DNA of 64,000 nt from CAVZCK01 sp963798805 (GCA_963798805.1 CAWCVC010000002.1:1006075-1070074), one strand, 5' to 3'; shown: positions 46,001-56,142, counted from the first letter of the stretch. Made by a program: numbers and translations. Notes: generated by a model from the sequence alone, not told the origin.

Positions 46001-48244
46001 ATGACCCCGAACGAATTCATTGCGAAATGGTCCAAGGCTGATTTGACCGAGCGTGCCGCTGCGCAGACGCATTTCAATGATCTCTGTGATCTGCTTGATG
46101 AACCGACGCCAATCAATGCCGACCCGAAGGGGGAGTGGTATGCGTTTGAGAAAGGCGCACACATTGCAGGCGGCGGTAGAGGCTGGGCAGATGTCTGGAA
46201 GCGGCATCATTTCGCCTGGGAATATAAGCGCGACAATACGAGCCTGGAGAAAGCCTATGCTCAGTTGCTCTATTATTCATCGGCGCTTGAGGCACCGCCA
46301 CTTCTCATCGTTGCCGATACCAAGCGGTTTCGCATCCATACCAACTGGACGAACAGCGTTCAGGAGGTTAGGGAAATCCAGCTTGAAGATATCGCCAACT
46401 CCCAGAAGCGCCAGCTTCTCAAATGGGCATTCTCCGATCCGGAAAAGCTGAAGCCCGGCAAGACCCGCCAGCAGCTTACAGAGGACGCCGCCAGCGCATT
46501 CGTACAACTCGCCAAACACCTGCGCCAGCGTGGCCATTCCGCCGAGGATGTCGCCCATTTCGTCAATCGATTAGTCTTCTGCATGTTTGCCGAGGACGTC
46601 AACTTGCTGCCGAACAACCTGTTCAGTAAGATGCTCGAAGCGAGCCTGTCTGAGCCTGGCAGCTTTCAGAATAATGCCCGCCAACTCTTCGAAGCGATGG
46701 GCTCGAAAGGCGGTCGTGTCGGCTTCGAGCGCATCGATTGGTTCAATGGCGGGCTGTTCGACAACGGCATCGCGCTGTCTCTTGAGAAGGAAGATGTGCA
46801 AGAGGCGCTGGCCGCCGCACGGCTCGATTGGTCGAATATCGACCCTTCGATCATGGGCACGCTGTTTGAACGCGGGCTCGATCCCGACAAGCGCTCCCAG
46901 CTCGGTGCTCATTATACTGATGCCGAGAAGATCATGCTAATTGTCAAGCCGGTGATCGTTGAACCGCTCATGCGGGAGTGGGAGGAGACGCTGCCCCGCA
47001 TAAGGGAGGCATTGTCAATCGCTACTGAGGCGAAGAGCGAAGCAGCTCGAACGAAAGCCGCCGCCAAATCCGGTGCGCTGACGAGAAAGGCAAACGCCGC
47101 ACAGGCAGAGGCGGAAAAATTGCGCACGCTGTTTCTCGAAAGGCTGAAAAATTTTCGTGTGTTCGACCCTGCCTGTGGTTCTGGGAATTTCCTCTACATA
47201 GCGCTTCGAGAACTCAAAAATCTGGAGCATAAGGCCAATCTGGACGCAGAGGCGCTAGGTTTGCCGCGCGAATTTCCACGCGTGGGGCCTGAATGCGTCA
47301 AGGGCATGGAGATCAACCCCTTCGCTGCTGAACTGGCGCGCGTTTCGGTATGGATAGGCGAAATCCAGTGGATGCAGCGCCACGGCTTCCACGCTTCACG
47401 TGATCCGATCCTGAAACCCCTTGCGACGATTGAATGTCGCGACGCCTTACTTAACGCGGACGGGACGGAAGCTGAGTGGCCAGAAGCAGATGTGATTATA
47501 GGAAATCCTCCTTTTCTAGGCGGAAAGCTGCTCATCACCTATCTCGGTGAAAGCTACGTTGGCCAATTATTCAACGCATTTAACGGAATGCCGCCACGCG
47601 AAGCTGACTTTGTCTGCTACTGGTTCGCAAAAGCTGGGAAGCTAATTGCGGAAAGTGCCGTAAGTCGAACTGGCTTCGTTGCTACGAACTCAATTCGGGG
47701 TGGTGCAAATCGCGAAGTACTTAAGCGTATTCGTGAATTCAGCACGATATATGACGCATGGGACGATGAACCTTGGGTTGTGGAAGGAGCATCCGTCCGT
47801 GTCTCACTCGCCTGTTTTACGGGTGATGACCCGGAATTACCTGTTCGGCTGGATGGGCAACTCAAGTCAGAAATCTTCTCAGATCTTACAGCACCCTCAC
47901 GAGAAGGCGGCATCGATGTAACCCTTAGCGTCCGCTTGACCGAAAACAAAGGCATCGCGTTTATGGGGGATACGAAGGGAGGGTCATTTGAAATTAGTGG
48001 AGAATCAGCGCGCGAATGGCTTTCCAGACCTCTTAATCCGAATGGTAGATCTAACGCAGATGTCCTAAAACCTTGGGCAAACGCTTTTGATTTAACTCGC
48101 CGAAATCGAGATTACTGGCTTATCGATTTTGGCACAGAAATGGATGAGCAAGCAGCAGCGCTATATGAGTTACCGTTCAATCATGTCGAAAGCCTAGTAA
48201 AGGTCGATCGGGCTTGTGTCCCATCGGGTGGTGTAAATTCGTGA
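46001..48244 (+). pseudogene. MmeI-like (Type IIL) restriction-modification enzyme, 3' end lost
   Basis: About 740 residues of a single-chain restriction enzyme/methyltransferase. N-terminal nuclease domain with WADVW...FAWEYKRDN (ExK residues Glu74/Lys76), a helical connector, then the gamma-type adenine methyltransferase: motif I FDPACGSGNFLY (from residue 388), VKGMEINPFAAELA, motif IV GNPPFLGG (NPPF 502-505). The target-recognition part begins (RPLNPNGRSNADVLKPW) but the frame runs into the left end of the IS256 element at 48227 and stops. Roughly the last fifth of a MmeI-type protein (about 900 residues) is missing. GC content is lower than that of the surrounding genes. Confidence 0.85.
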
Positions 48245-49656
48245 GGTGTAGCGCGGGCTTCGCGTAGCTTGGCCATATAGCGAAGCGAAGCCCCGCGCGG
48301 GCGGCCAGACGAGGCGGTCACCGTGGTTCTCCGGCTAGGATTGAGTTGTTGATTCGATCCGAACCGACGAGGGCACCACGATGACCGACGACAGAATGGC
48401 GCTGAAGGCAGCGCTTGAAAAGGCCTCAGATGCCGAACTTCTCAGCCATATGCTCGGCTTCGTTGCCGAGAAGCTGATGTCGCTTGACGTCGACGCACTA
48501 TGCAACGCGTCGCGCCACGAGCGGACTGGAGACCGGGCGAACTATCGCAACGGCTATCGCGAACGCAGTTGGGAGACGCGCGCCGGGACGGTCGATCTGA
48601 AAGTGCCCAAGTTGCGCAAAGGGAGTTATTTTCCTGAATTCCTGGAGCTCCTCTGATTTCGCTTGTCGAAATCAGGCAAGCATTTCGACACGGGCCGCAG
48701 AGAAAGCCATGACCGCCGTGATCCAGGAAGCTTATATCCAGGGCGTCTCCACACGCTCCGTAGACGAACTTGTTAAGGCGATGGGGTTGACTGGCATCTC
48801 CAAGAGCCAGGTGTCGCGACTATGCACGGAGATCGACGAGCGCGTTCAGGCGTTTCTGAACCGGCCGCTCGAAGGCGAATGGCCCTATCTCTGGATCGAC
48901 GCGACCTATTTGAAGGTGCGGCGCGGCGGGCGCATCGTGTCGGTTGCAGTCATAGTCGCTGTGGCGGTCAACACCGACGGACGCAGGGAGGTTCTGGGCA
49001 TCGATGTGATGCCATCGGAAGCGGAAAGCTTCTGGAGCGAGTTCCTCCGCTCTCTGGCTGATCGTGGCTTGCGCGGCGTCAAGCTGATCATCGCTGACGA
49101 GCATAAGGGCTTGAAGGCCGCGGCCGATAAGGTCCTTGGCGCGACCATCCAACGCTGCCGCGTCCATTTCATGCGAAATGCGCTCGCCTGCGTCGGAAAG
49201 AAGGACAAGCCGATCGTCACCGCCGCGCTGCGCACCGCGTTCGAGGCCGACAGCCAGATGGCTGCGAAAGAGAAATGGGGCAGTCTGATTAATGCCTTCG
49301 AGCCCCGATACACGAAACTGGCTGAACTCATGACCCGCGCCGAGGAAGATGTTCTCGCTTACAAGGCCTTCCCGCAAGCCCACTGGCAGCAGATCCATTC
49401 CACCAATCCGCTGGAACGGCTGAATAAGGAGATCAAGCGGCGGACATCCGTAATCGGAATATTTCCGAACGAGGCCGCTATCACGCGTCTCGTCGGCGCA
49501 CTCATGCTCGAGCAGAACGACGAATGGGCGATCACACGGCGCTATATGAGCCTGGAAACCGTGCGAGAACTCTGCAATGATGCCCGCCTGGATGCGGCAC
49601 AGATCGCATCCATCTGAACCGGCTCAATCCGGCCGGAGGCCCGAATTTACACCACC
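48227..49656 (+). mobile_element. IS256-family insertion sequence
   Basis: Bounded by inverted repeats GGTGGTGTAAATTCG (48227-48241) and CGAATTTACACCACC (49642-49656), 1430 bp, and containing a mutator-type transposase. The flanks (CCCATCGG on the left, TCCTGGGG on the right) show no 8-9 bp target duplication, and the two broken genes on either side are unrelated, so the element probably marks a deletion junction. Confidence 0.85.
48381..49617 (+). pseudogene. IS256-family transposase, interrupted
   Basis: N-terminal part (48381-48656): LLSHMLGFVAEKLMSLDVDALCNA, NYRNGYRERSWETRAGTVDLKVPKLRKGSYFPEFLE. Then a stop. The rest (48709-49617) carries the DDE domain: WIDATYLKVRRGG (first Asp), IIADEHKGLKAAADKVL (second Asp), STNPLERLNKEIKRRTSVIGIFPNE (Glu). 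The family joins FPEFLE(P) straight to RAAEKAMTAVIQEAY; here about 40 extra bases with a palindrome (CTGATTTCG-CTTGT-CGAAATCAG) intervene and break the frame, so the transposase is probably inactive. Confidence 0.85.
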
Positions 49657-50008
49657 TCCTGGGGCACCATCGCCACTGGGCCAAGCGTACGCGCTTCGCG
49701 CGCAGAGCAGCCTCGCGCCGTGCCGCTTCAATCTTACGGCGCAGACGTTGTCCGTCAGTCTCGACGCTGCTCTTTCGCTGTTCTGAAGGATTGAGGAGAC
49801 CGTTGCGGCGCCATTCAGCCTTAATATTCTTCCAGTCCTCACCGGCGAAGGCATGGATGATAACATCACCTGGATCGGTGGGATGCGGGCGGATCGAGAG
49901 CGATCGATCATGCTTGCTATGACCCGGCGCCGGTGCAGTGCCGTAGTGACCCTGCCAGCTGCCCTCAAGCTCGCGAGTGATACGCTCAGCGGTTGATGTG
50001 CTGATCAT
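49657..50008 (-). pseudogene. 5' fragment of a phage/plasmid-type primase gene
   Basis: N-terminal ~117 residues from ATG 50008: MISTSTAERITRELEGSWQG, HYGTAPAPGHSKHDRSLSIRPHPTDPGDVIIHAFAGEDWKNIKAEWRRNGLL. This is the CHC2-like N-terminal fold of Toprim primases on genomic islands, with the zinc cysteines replaced. The catalytic Toprim domain would follow, but the gene ends at the right edge of the IS256 element. It runs in the direction of the AlpA and integrase genes, as in a P4-like island. Confidence 0.65.
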
Positions 50009-50169
50009 GGCCGTATCTCTCTGTGAACTGAGAAACGACGGCCTTGCAGGCTGACTCGGAACACGCTACATTACGCGTGCCGTCGCTTTGGTCGGTGATG
50101 GTGAAAATGGATTCGGAGCGCCGCCGGGTTAGCAGCCAAGGCGGCGTTTCTGCGTTTGCAGGGGGCGGA

Positions 50170-50460
50170 TCATGCTGCCCCCGCGAACTTTGCTCCGCGC
50201 GCGTCCATAAGCCTGCGAACCCAAGCTCGAACTTCTGACTCGGGAAAACCAACGCGCCCGGGGGAGAGCTGCACCGGCTGTACACAACGACCAGCCCGTA
50301 TTTCGCGCCACAGCGTCGTGCGGCTATAGCCGGCGACTTTGCACATTTCCTCAGTTGTGAGAAATCGGTCCAGCAACTGATCGGCGCTACAACTTTCATT
50401 GCTGGTGCTGGCAGGCAGATAGGCAGCGCGACCGAGAAGGCGATTGTCAAGATTTTGCAT
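50170..50460 (-). CDS. AlpA-type helix-turn-helix regulator
   Basis: 96 residues from ATG 50460. DRFLTTEEMCKVAGYSRTTLWREIRAGRCVQPVQLSPGRVGFPESEVRAWVRRLMDARG is the standard AlpA/excisionase fold (winged helix-turn-helix, then the wing G-R-V-x-x-x-x-x-E-V). Such genes control integrase excision in phages and islands. It lies between the broken primase and an unknown gene, all on the minus strand with the integrase. The 160 bases between it and the primase gene have a possible 14-codon frame and no certain gene. Confidence 0.8.
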   Translation of the reverse strand: MQNLDNRLLGRAAYLPASTSNESCSADQLLDRFLTTEEMCKVAGYSRTTLWREIRAGRCVQPVQLSPGRVGFPESEVRAWVRRLMDARGAKFAGAA

Positions 50461-50599
50461 GTTTCGAGACCTCGCTTGCGACAAGGGGAAACATGGCAGA
50501 CGGCAGCACGCCGGAAAATATGGTGCTTGGGGTTACGGCGCGTTTTTTTTGTTACGCTGTTCTCTGAGCTTCAGTTCAAGCGTTCTCGAAGAGAGCTTG

Positions 50600-51037
50600 T
50601 TATAGGCTTCGAACCTGCTCGGGTATGCCTTTTTTATTTCCAACTTTTTTGCGTGATGAAGCATCTGCATATCTCTGCCTCGCCGACTTTCGGCCCCCTA
50701 CCCTGCGCTCGCTCATAAATTGGGCCGCCTCCGGCAATATCACATCATACAGTGCTTCCTTCTTTGGACCTGGCATTTTTGGCGCCCCGACTAAGGCTCG
50801 CGTCAATCGCTCAAGTGCTGGATCGCCATTCCACACGAAGGGTGACGGCTCTCTTCTAAATCCCGGTACATGTCGCTCAAGCAAACGGATGAATAGGGTA
50901 CTCATATCTCCTCGCTCAACCTCAAGGAAATCGAACAATGCGTTGAAACGACTTTCTACTTCGTGTTTGTCAGCATCCGGCGGTAAGGGTTTGCCAAGAA
51001 TTCCGGGATACCGCTTAAGTCTCACCTTCTTCTTCAT
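50600..51037 (-). CDS. hypothetical protein next to the integrase
   Basis: 145 residues beginning MKKKVRLKRYPGILGKPLPPDADKHEVESRFNALFDFLEVERGD. Its start codon overlaps the integrase stop (ATGA at 51037-51034), so it is translated after the integrase in the same transcript. Strongly basic at both ends, mostly helical, no family recognised. The position suggests an island accessory gene. Confidence 0.55.
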   Translation of the reverse strand: MKKKVRLKRYPGILGKPLPPDADKHEVESRFNALFDFLEVERGDMSTLFIRLLERHVPGFRREPSPFVWNGDPALERLTRALVGAPKMPGPKKEALYDVILPEAAQFMSERRVGGRKSARQRYADASSRKKVGNKKGIPEQVRSL

Positions 51038-52224
51038 GGCCTAATCAGGCTCCGAAGATGTTCAGCCCACGCCTCCAGCGCCTCGCGTTTCTCGCGCATA
51101 TAGCTGTGACGATCATAGATGCCGGAGATCGTTGATCGATCGGCCGAAACGTGATTCAGCACCTTGTCTTGAACGAGTCGCGGAACCCCCAACTCACCGA
51201 GGCCGGAAGCGAGCGTGCGTCGCAGATCGTGCGGTGTTGCCTCTCGTGCGAAGCCGAATACTTTTCGGCTCCGACGCATGGCGCGCGCGACAGCTCCACC
51301 GGTAACGTAGGTGTCGGTATAAGGGCTTGGAAAAACGAACGAATTTCCCGCCGCTCGCCAAAGAGCCTTTCGGAACAGTAGCACTGCGAGTGGTGAAAGA
51401 GGGATAACGTGCGCCGAGCCGTTCTTCACTCGCTCGCCAGGAAGTCGCCATTCTGCCTTGGCGAGATCCAACTCGCTTTGCTGCGCTCCTGCCACCTCAT
51501 CGACGCGCTGCCCCGTGATCAGACAGAGTTTTAAGATGGTCCGTGTCTCCCAGCCCATATGCGCCTTGGCAATAAGCCGGCGCCAGAATGATCGGATCTC
51601 CTCAGGAGTCAGCGTTCTGTCTCTGCTGCGCTTTTTTGCCGGCGGCTTCATGCGGAACACCGGCGACGAATTCATGAAGCCCTTTTCGATCGCCCAATTG
51701 AAAATCTTGCGGATGATCTCGAAGGTTCGATTGGCCTGAATGGGCGCGCCACGAGCCACGATTGCATCCAGGATCGCCGTAATCTCTGCTCTCTCGATTT
51801 CGTCGAGTGGCTCGCCTTCAAGCTGGGGCAGCACATCCTTTTCGAGGATCTGACGGTCTTTGAAGCCGGATCTTTTGCTGCTCGCGTGGTTGGCAAGGTA
51901 GCGATCAGCCAACTCGCCAAACGTTCGCGGCTTCCCCGGGCCTGATCGGCGCCGATCTTTGGCCGGGTCCTTGCGCCGGACGACCTCGCCCATGATTTTC
52001 ATGGCCTCGTCGCGAGCGTCGGCCAGAGAGATGGAGGGATAAGCCGCAATCGTGATCCGCCGCCGCTTCCCGTCACTTTTGCGGCGATATCGAAGGCTCC
52101 AGGATTTCGTGCCGGCTATCGAAACGCGCAGCGCCAATCCTTCAATTTTGCTATCCGGATATTCCACGCGCTTGCCTTTGTCAGGCTTGACGCTATCGAC
52201 AAATCGATCGGTTAGATTCTTCAT
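51034..52224 (-). CDS. tyrosine-type site-specific integrase (P4/island type)
   Basis: 396 residues from ATG 52224. N-terminal DUF4102 domain LTDRFVDSVKPDKGKRVEYPDSKIEGLALRVS, SAM-like core-binding domain (FGELADRYLANHASSKRSGFK), then the catalytic domain with Arg in LITGQRVDEVAGAQ, His-x-x-Arg in TPHDLRRTLASGL, His in LNHVS and nucleophile Tyr in GIYDRHSYMREKREALEAWA. A TTG 33 bases upstream could also start it. The presumed attachment site, a tRNA-Asn 3' end, lies 150 bases upstream. Confidence 0.93.
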   Translation of the reverse strand: MKNLTDRFVDSVKPDKGKRVEYPDSKIEGLALRVSIAGTKSWSLRYRRKSDGKRRRITIAAYPSISLADARDEAMKIMGEVVRRKDPAKDRRRSGPGKPRTFGELADRYLANHASSKRSGFKDRQILEKDVLPQLEGEPLDEIERAEITAILDAIVARGAPIQANRTFEIIRKIFNWAIEKGFMNSSPVFRMKPPAKKRSRDRTLTPEEIRSFWRRLIAKAHMGWETRTILKLCLITGQRVDEVAGAQQSELDLAKAEWRLPGERVKNGSAHVIPLSPLAVLLFRKALWRAAGNSFVFPSPYTDTYVTGGAVARAMRRSRKVFGFAREATPHDLRRTLASGLGELGVPRLVQDKVLNHVSADRSTISGIYDRHSYMREKREALEAWAEHLRSLIRP

Positions 52225-52370
52225 TCGTGCCGCGCCGGGGTCCCACTGGGGTCCCAAAGAAACGAAACTTCTTGCAACTCATCGCAATACGTTGGAAGCT
52301 ACAGTGCGTTAGAAATCAAGGCGATGGCGAGGGGAAAATGTTTCAGGGGATTTCAACAAATATCGTTACT

Positions 52371-52421
52371 GAACGGCCGTTAACCGCTCGGTCGCTGGTT
52401 CGAGTCCGGCCCGGGGAGCCA
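52371..52421 (+). other. tRNA-Asn 3' fragment, probable integrase attachment site
   Basis: GTTAACCGCTCGGTCGCTGG, then TTCGAGTCCGGCCCGGGGAGCCA matches the anticodon-to-3'-end part of an alphaproteobacterial tRNA-Asn, including the T arm and encoded CCA. The 5' acceptor strand (TCCCCGG) and D arm are missing upstream and the residue before the anticodon is not U, so this is a duplicated 3' end, not a gene. Such fragments are left by integrases that use tRNA 3' ends. Confidence 0.75.
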
Positions 52422-53026
52422 TTCTTCTCTGGAGAAAATAGTTCTTTATGACTATTTCTACTGGTCGGAAGGAAGCGGGACAATTTTGCCGCTGTGAGTG
52501 ACCTTTGAGGCACCGCTGGCGGCGTGTTTCTTTTGCGCTGAATTCCGCGCATTGGCGGGTACCATATCTGCATCTCCCTGGTCGACGATCATCATAAGCT
52601 CATATCGCTCGGGCTGCTTCCACGGCACGAACAGCACGGCCCTGCTACCTTGACGCGGGCGACAGCTACGGCATGGGCGCACCCTGGGCTATGACGCCAG
52701 CGCGGTACGACCCGCATCGGCGCCGCATCAATTCAGGCATTATCGCTTACTCCGGATCAAAGTTCGCGGCAAATCGGCCGCCAAAAGACCGAAGCCGAAA
52801 CACCACATCGCTCTGACGACGTGAGGCGGTGCATCGTCAGATGCAAGAAGAATTATGCGGACTCCGCGGTTGGCCTTATTTATTTACATGATCTTGGAGA
52901 CCTTCAGGATACGCGAGGCGGCGAGCACATACACATTTCTACGAAAGTGCATCATGCTTGTCGGGATAGGTATCGGTGAAGCGCGGATCTTCCGCCCAAG
53001 AGTATGACAACGGTGGGGAACATCAA
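52422..53026. other. region between the attachment site and the subtilase gene
   Basis: About 600 bases. A small stem-loop AAATAGT-TCTTTATG-ACTATTT (52436-52457) directly follows the tRNA fragment and may be the old tRNA terminator. Short frames on both strands (such as 52458-52682 on the minus strand) have no family match and I do not call them. Confidence 0.35.
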
Positions 53027-54925
53027 ATGCGGATATGGGGTTCCGCAGGCGAAGGCAGAGAGAGACGGAAACGCGTTAGCGGGCGGACGACGACAGCGGC
53101 CTTCGTTGCACTACTTGTGTCGGCATTACTCATTGCACTTGCAGGTTCCCGCCCCCTGATCGGCATATCGTCCGCCTTCGCCGGTAAAGGCAATGGCAAG
53201 GCGAATGGCGTCGGAAATGGCAATGGTGGCGGAAACGGGAATGGCGTCGGGAACGGCAACGGAAATGGAAACGGCAACGGGAACGGGAACGGGAACGGTG
53301 TCGGAAATGGCGAGGGACACGGCCTCGGTCTAGGTCTGGGTGACGACTTCCAGGACGAGGCATTTGCTCCTGGCGGCAATAGCGGCGCAGGCGACACCGT
53401 ACCGCCCGGCAGAGACCATGACTTTGCGGACCCCGAATTCAGCGCATACAGACACAAGCTGCATCTACCCGAAGATCTCGGGGTGGACGGAGAGATCGAA
53501 CTCGGACATTTTGGCAATGAGGTGGGGGGCCGGTTGGACGAGTTCACCAAGCTGTTGGGTTCGGGCGTGTTCGTCAACCATGGCGGAAACATTCCTCACG
53601 GCAAAGCCCTCGGTCTCGACCCCGCGAGAGCCAAGCCTGAGCACGCGCCGAAAGGCAAGAAATTCCTCGAGAGTCAGGACCAGGTAAACACCGCGCCGAG
53701 CGCGGACCGCAATGACACTTCCTCGAGAGTGGTGATTCCCGCCGTGCGCCCCAGCTCCTATGTGGAACGGGAGGTCCTCGCGCTTGGCCTCAACTCCAAC
53801 GGCAGCGCTCGCGTTAGGCAGCTCGGTTTCAGCCTGAGCGATTCCGGCTTGGAGCAGGCGGGAACGCTCATGAGGCTAGCCACGCCGGCGGACCTCGACG
53901 CGCTAGCGGCCGTTGCGCTCCTGCGAAGGGAGTTGCCGGACGAGTCATTCTATCTGAACCGGCTCTATCGTCCTTATTACCCGGCGTCAAAGGCCAGGCC
54001 CGGAAAATCGCGGGCAGATTCTGACAGTCTCGGCGGCATCGGAAAATGTCTCGGCGACAGATGCTATGGTAAGGTCGTCATTCATTGGAAGGACAAGTTC
54101 GTCGATTGCACACGGGGCATCAGTGTCGGCGTTATCGATACCGATGTCGATCTCCGGCACCTGACATTTGCCGGCCGGAAGATCACCCACAAGACTTTCC
54201 TCTCGGATGGGAAGCAGCCGGCCGACAAATCACATGGTACCGGCATCCTAGCCCTTCTCGCAGGACGGCCGGACAGCGACACGCCCGGTCTCATCCCCGA
54301 AGCCAGCTTCTTTGTCGCCAGCGTGTTTTTTTCCGGCGACGATGGCAAGTCGGTCACCGATACCGTGGCCCTGCTTAAATCCCTGGACTGGATGACCGCC
54401 TCGAACACGAAACTCATCAATATGAGCTTCTCGGGGCCGGAGGACGATCTTGTCCGTGCACGCATCAAGGCGATGCGTGCACGCGGCTTCGTCTTCACGG
54501 CGGCCGCCGGGAATGAGGGGCCCGCTGCGCCTCCGACGTATCCCGCAGCCTATCCCGAGGTCATAGCGGTGACTGCGGTAACGAAGGAGTTGCACATATA
54601 CCCCTCTGCCAATCACGGCGCTTATATCGACCTTGCTGCTCCTGGCGTCGGCATCTGGACGGCTGCACCTGACTCAAGGGAGGGCTATAGGACCGGGACT
54701 TCCTTCGCGACACCATTCGTCACCGCGGTGCTCGCTCTCGAACCGCCGGAAGTGCTCGGGGCACCCAAGGATGAACTTCTCGGCCATCTGAAAACAGTCA
54801 ATCTCGGGCCGCCGGGGCGCAACCCGATCTATGGGCGAGGGCTGGTACAGGCTCCGGGCACATGCCCGAACCCGGCAGAAGCGGTTTCCGCCTGGGCTCC
54901 GCTCTCAAGCTCTTCCAGCCCATAA
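53027..54925 (+). CDS. S8 (subtilisin) serine peptidase with a Gly/Asn repeat
   Basis: 632 residues from ATG 53027 (GGGGA upstream; a GTG at 52976 is possible). A basic N-terminus and membrane helix (TTAAFVALLVSALLIALAG) are followed by a repeat of Gly-Asn pairs, a ~200-residue propeptide-like region, and the catalytic domain: Asp371 in VGVIDTDVD, His403 in KSHGTGIL, Ser559 in GTSFATPFVTA, with oxyanion Asn in AAAGNEG. Probably anchored or exported. It is convergent with an ECF sigma/anti-sigma operon, so it could be its target or regulator; that link is inference from position. Confidence 0.87.
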   Translation: MRIWGSAGEGRERRKRVSGRTTTAAFVALLVSALLIALAGSRPLIGISSAFAGKGNGKANGVGNGNGGGNGNGVGNGNGNGNGNGNGNGNGVGNGEGHGLGLGLGDDFQDEAFAPGGNSGAGDTVPPGRDHDFADPEFSAYRHKLHLPEDLGVDGEIELGHFGNEVGGRLDEFTKLLGSGVFVNHGGNIPHGKALGLDPARAKPEHAPKGKKFLESQDQVNTAPSADRNDTSSRVVIPAVRPSSYVEREVLALGLNSNGSARVRQLGFSLSDSGLEQAGTLMRLATPADLDALAAVALLRRELPDESFYLNRLYRPYYPASKARPGKSRADSDSLGGIGKCLGDRCYGKVVIHWKDKFVDCTRGISVGVIDTDVDLRHLTFAGRKITHKTFLSDGKQPADKSHGTGILALLAGRPDSDTPGLIPEASFFVASVFFSGDDGKSVTDTVALLKSLDWMTASNTKLINMSFSGPEDDLVRARIKAMRARGFVFTAAAGNEGPAAPPTYPAAYPEVIAVTAVTKELHIYPSANHGAYIDLAAPGVGIWTAAPDSREGYRTGTSFATPFVTAVLALEPPEVLGAPKDELLGHLKTVNLGPPGRNPIYGRGLVQAPGTCPNPAEAVSAWAPLSSSSSP

Positions 54926-54939
54926 GCTGCGAAAGGCAA

Positions 54940-56142
54940 CTATTTCCTCCAGCCCCTCGTCAGAAGGGCGGCTTCGTCCTGCTGCTCCACGGGATCACCA
55001 ACGATCAGCGCGCGAACCACCGGCTCCATTGCGGTACCCCCGCCGGCGGGAATCGTCTCTTCGGATGCCGACCGAGTCCGCGGGATGAGCGCATGGATCT
55101 GCACAGACCACCGATCGCCGACGCGGCAAGCAACCCCCGCGTAGTGTTCCGGCGACGCTGAGCTGATCTGATATTCCCGGCAATAATAACCGGCCAGGTT
55201 TTGGAATGTCATTTTAACCTCCAGCCGGAGTTCCTTTCCGTCCGACGATGCCGCAGCGACCCGCCTCCCGCTTGGTGACGTCTCGAGCACGGTTTGAAGC
55301 GGCCCCGTCGCAATCAGACCTCCGCTCCTGATCTGAATGAGATCGCCGCGGGGAACGGCATTGCCCGCCAATTCTCGATGGATCAACCAGCCAAGACCGA
55401 TTCCGACAAGGATCGCCACGCTGGCGGCGAGCGCCGGCAGCCGGTTCCGGATGTCCCAAAATCGCAGATCTGACAATAACGCCTTCCTAGGCGAACCACG
55501 GGCCACCCGAAATGCTTGCGCGACATCGGTTGCCGCTATGTCGTCGGAAATCAAGCAAACGCATCCCGCATCGCCGGAAGCCCATTGTTGACGCAGGAGG
55601 GCTTCCGGCGATTCAATCAAGTCGCCGCGGACATAATCTCCTGTCTGATCTCGACATACGCCTTGTAGCACGAGAATGAGGACTGTACCGGAGGGGCGGA
55701 TGTGTCTGAAGACGAGTTCTCCCGGCGGAAGCCGTAACAGCCTCATTTGGCCGGCGTCTTCGGGCAGCTCGATCGAGTGCTGTCGCACACCGTATTCGTT
55801 CGCTTGCCGGGATAGGTTCCCTCCGATCAAGCCCAAATAGCGCGCAAGCGGCAGCGGCAGCAGCGGATCATCGACTTTCGGTTCCAGATCGTGCGTCGGC
55901 TCGCGAGGTAAAATCTGAGTGGACCAATGCCCAACTGTGCGCTCAGTGAATTCGATATCGGCAGGAGCGGCTTCCAAATTCTCCAGCAACAAACCGCCCA
56001 GAATTTCGAATCGGCGCACGTGTTCGGCACATTCTCTGCACATGGAGAGATGACAGGCGACGACACAGGAGGTCGCACTCGGGAGCGTGCCTGCGGCGTA
56101 GGAGATCAACGTCTCCGGAAGGGGATGATGGTTGGGCTTCAT
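54940..56142 (-). CDS. ChrR-like anti-sigma factor with cupin, membrane helix and periplasmic domain
   Basis: 400 residues from ATG 56142, which overlaps the sigma-factor stop (ATGA). N-terminal zinc anti-sigma domain: HHPLPETLISYAAGTLPSA and CHLSMCRECAEHVRRFE (H-x3-C-x2-C). Then a ChrR-type cupin (LRLPPGELVFRHIRPSG, VLILVLQGVCRDQTGDYVRGDL), one membrane helix (LPALAASVAILVGIGLGWLI) and a C-terminal domain with YYCREYQISSASPEHYAGVACRVGDRW. Classical ChrR is soluble; the added membrane segment and outer domain would allow sensing on both sides of the membrane. Confidence 0.82.
   Translation of the reverse strand: MKPNHHPLPETLISYAAGTLPSATSCVVACHLSMCRECAEHVRRFEILGGLLLENLEAAPADIEFTERTVGHWSTQILPREPTHDLEPKVDDPLLPLPLARYLGLIGGNLSRQANEYGVRQHSIELPEDAGQMRLLRLPPGELVFRHIRPSGTVLILVLQGVCRDQTGDYVRGDLIESPEALLRQQWASGDAGCVCLISDDIAATDVAQAFRVARGSPRKALLSDLRFWDIRNRLPALAASVAILVGIGLGWLIHRELAGNAVPRGDLIQIRSGGLIATGPLQTVLETSPSGRRVAAASSDGKELRLEVKMTFQNLAGYYCREYQISSASPEHYAGVACRVGDRWSVQIHALIPRTRSASEETIPAGGGTAMEPVVRALIVGDPVEQQDEAALLTRGWRK

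Noticed and set aside
49986..50450. A 154-codon frame on the minus strand across the AlpA gene
   Set aside because: Most of it overlaps the AlpA gene in another frame; only its last ~60 codons are free, without recognisable similarity.
52371..52421. A functional tRNA-Asn gene
   Set aside because: The 5' acceptor strand and D arm are missing and the anticodon loop is altered; only the 3' part is present.
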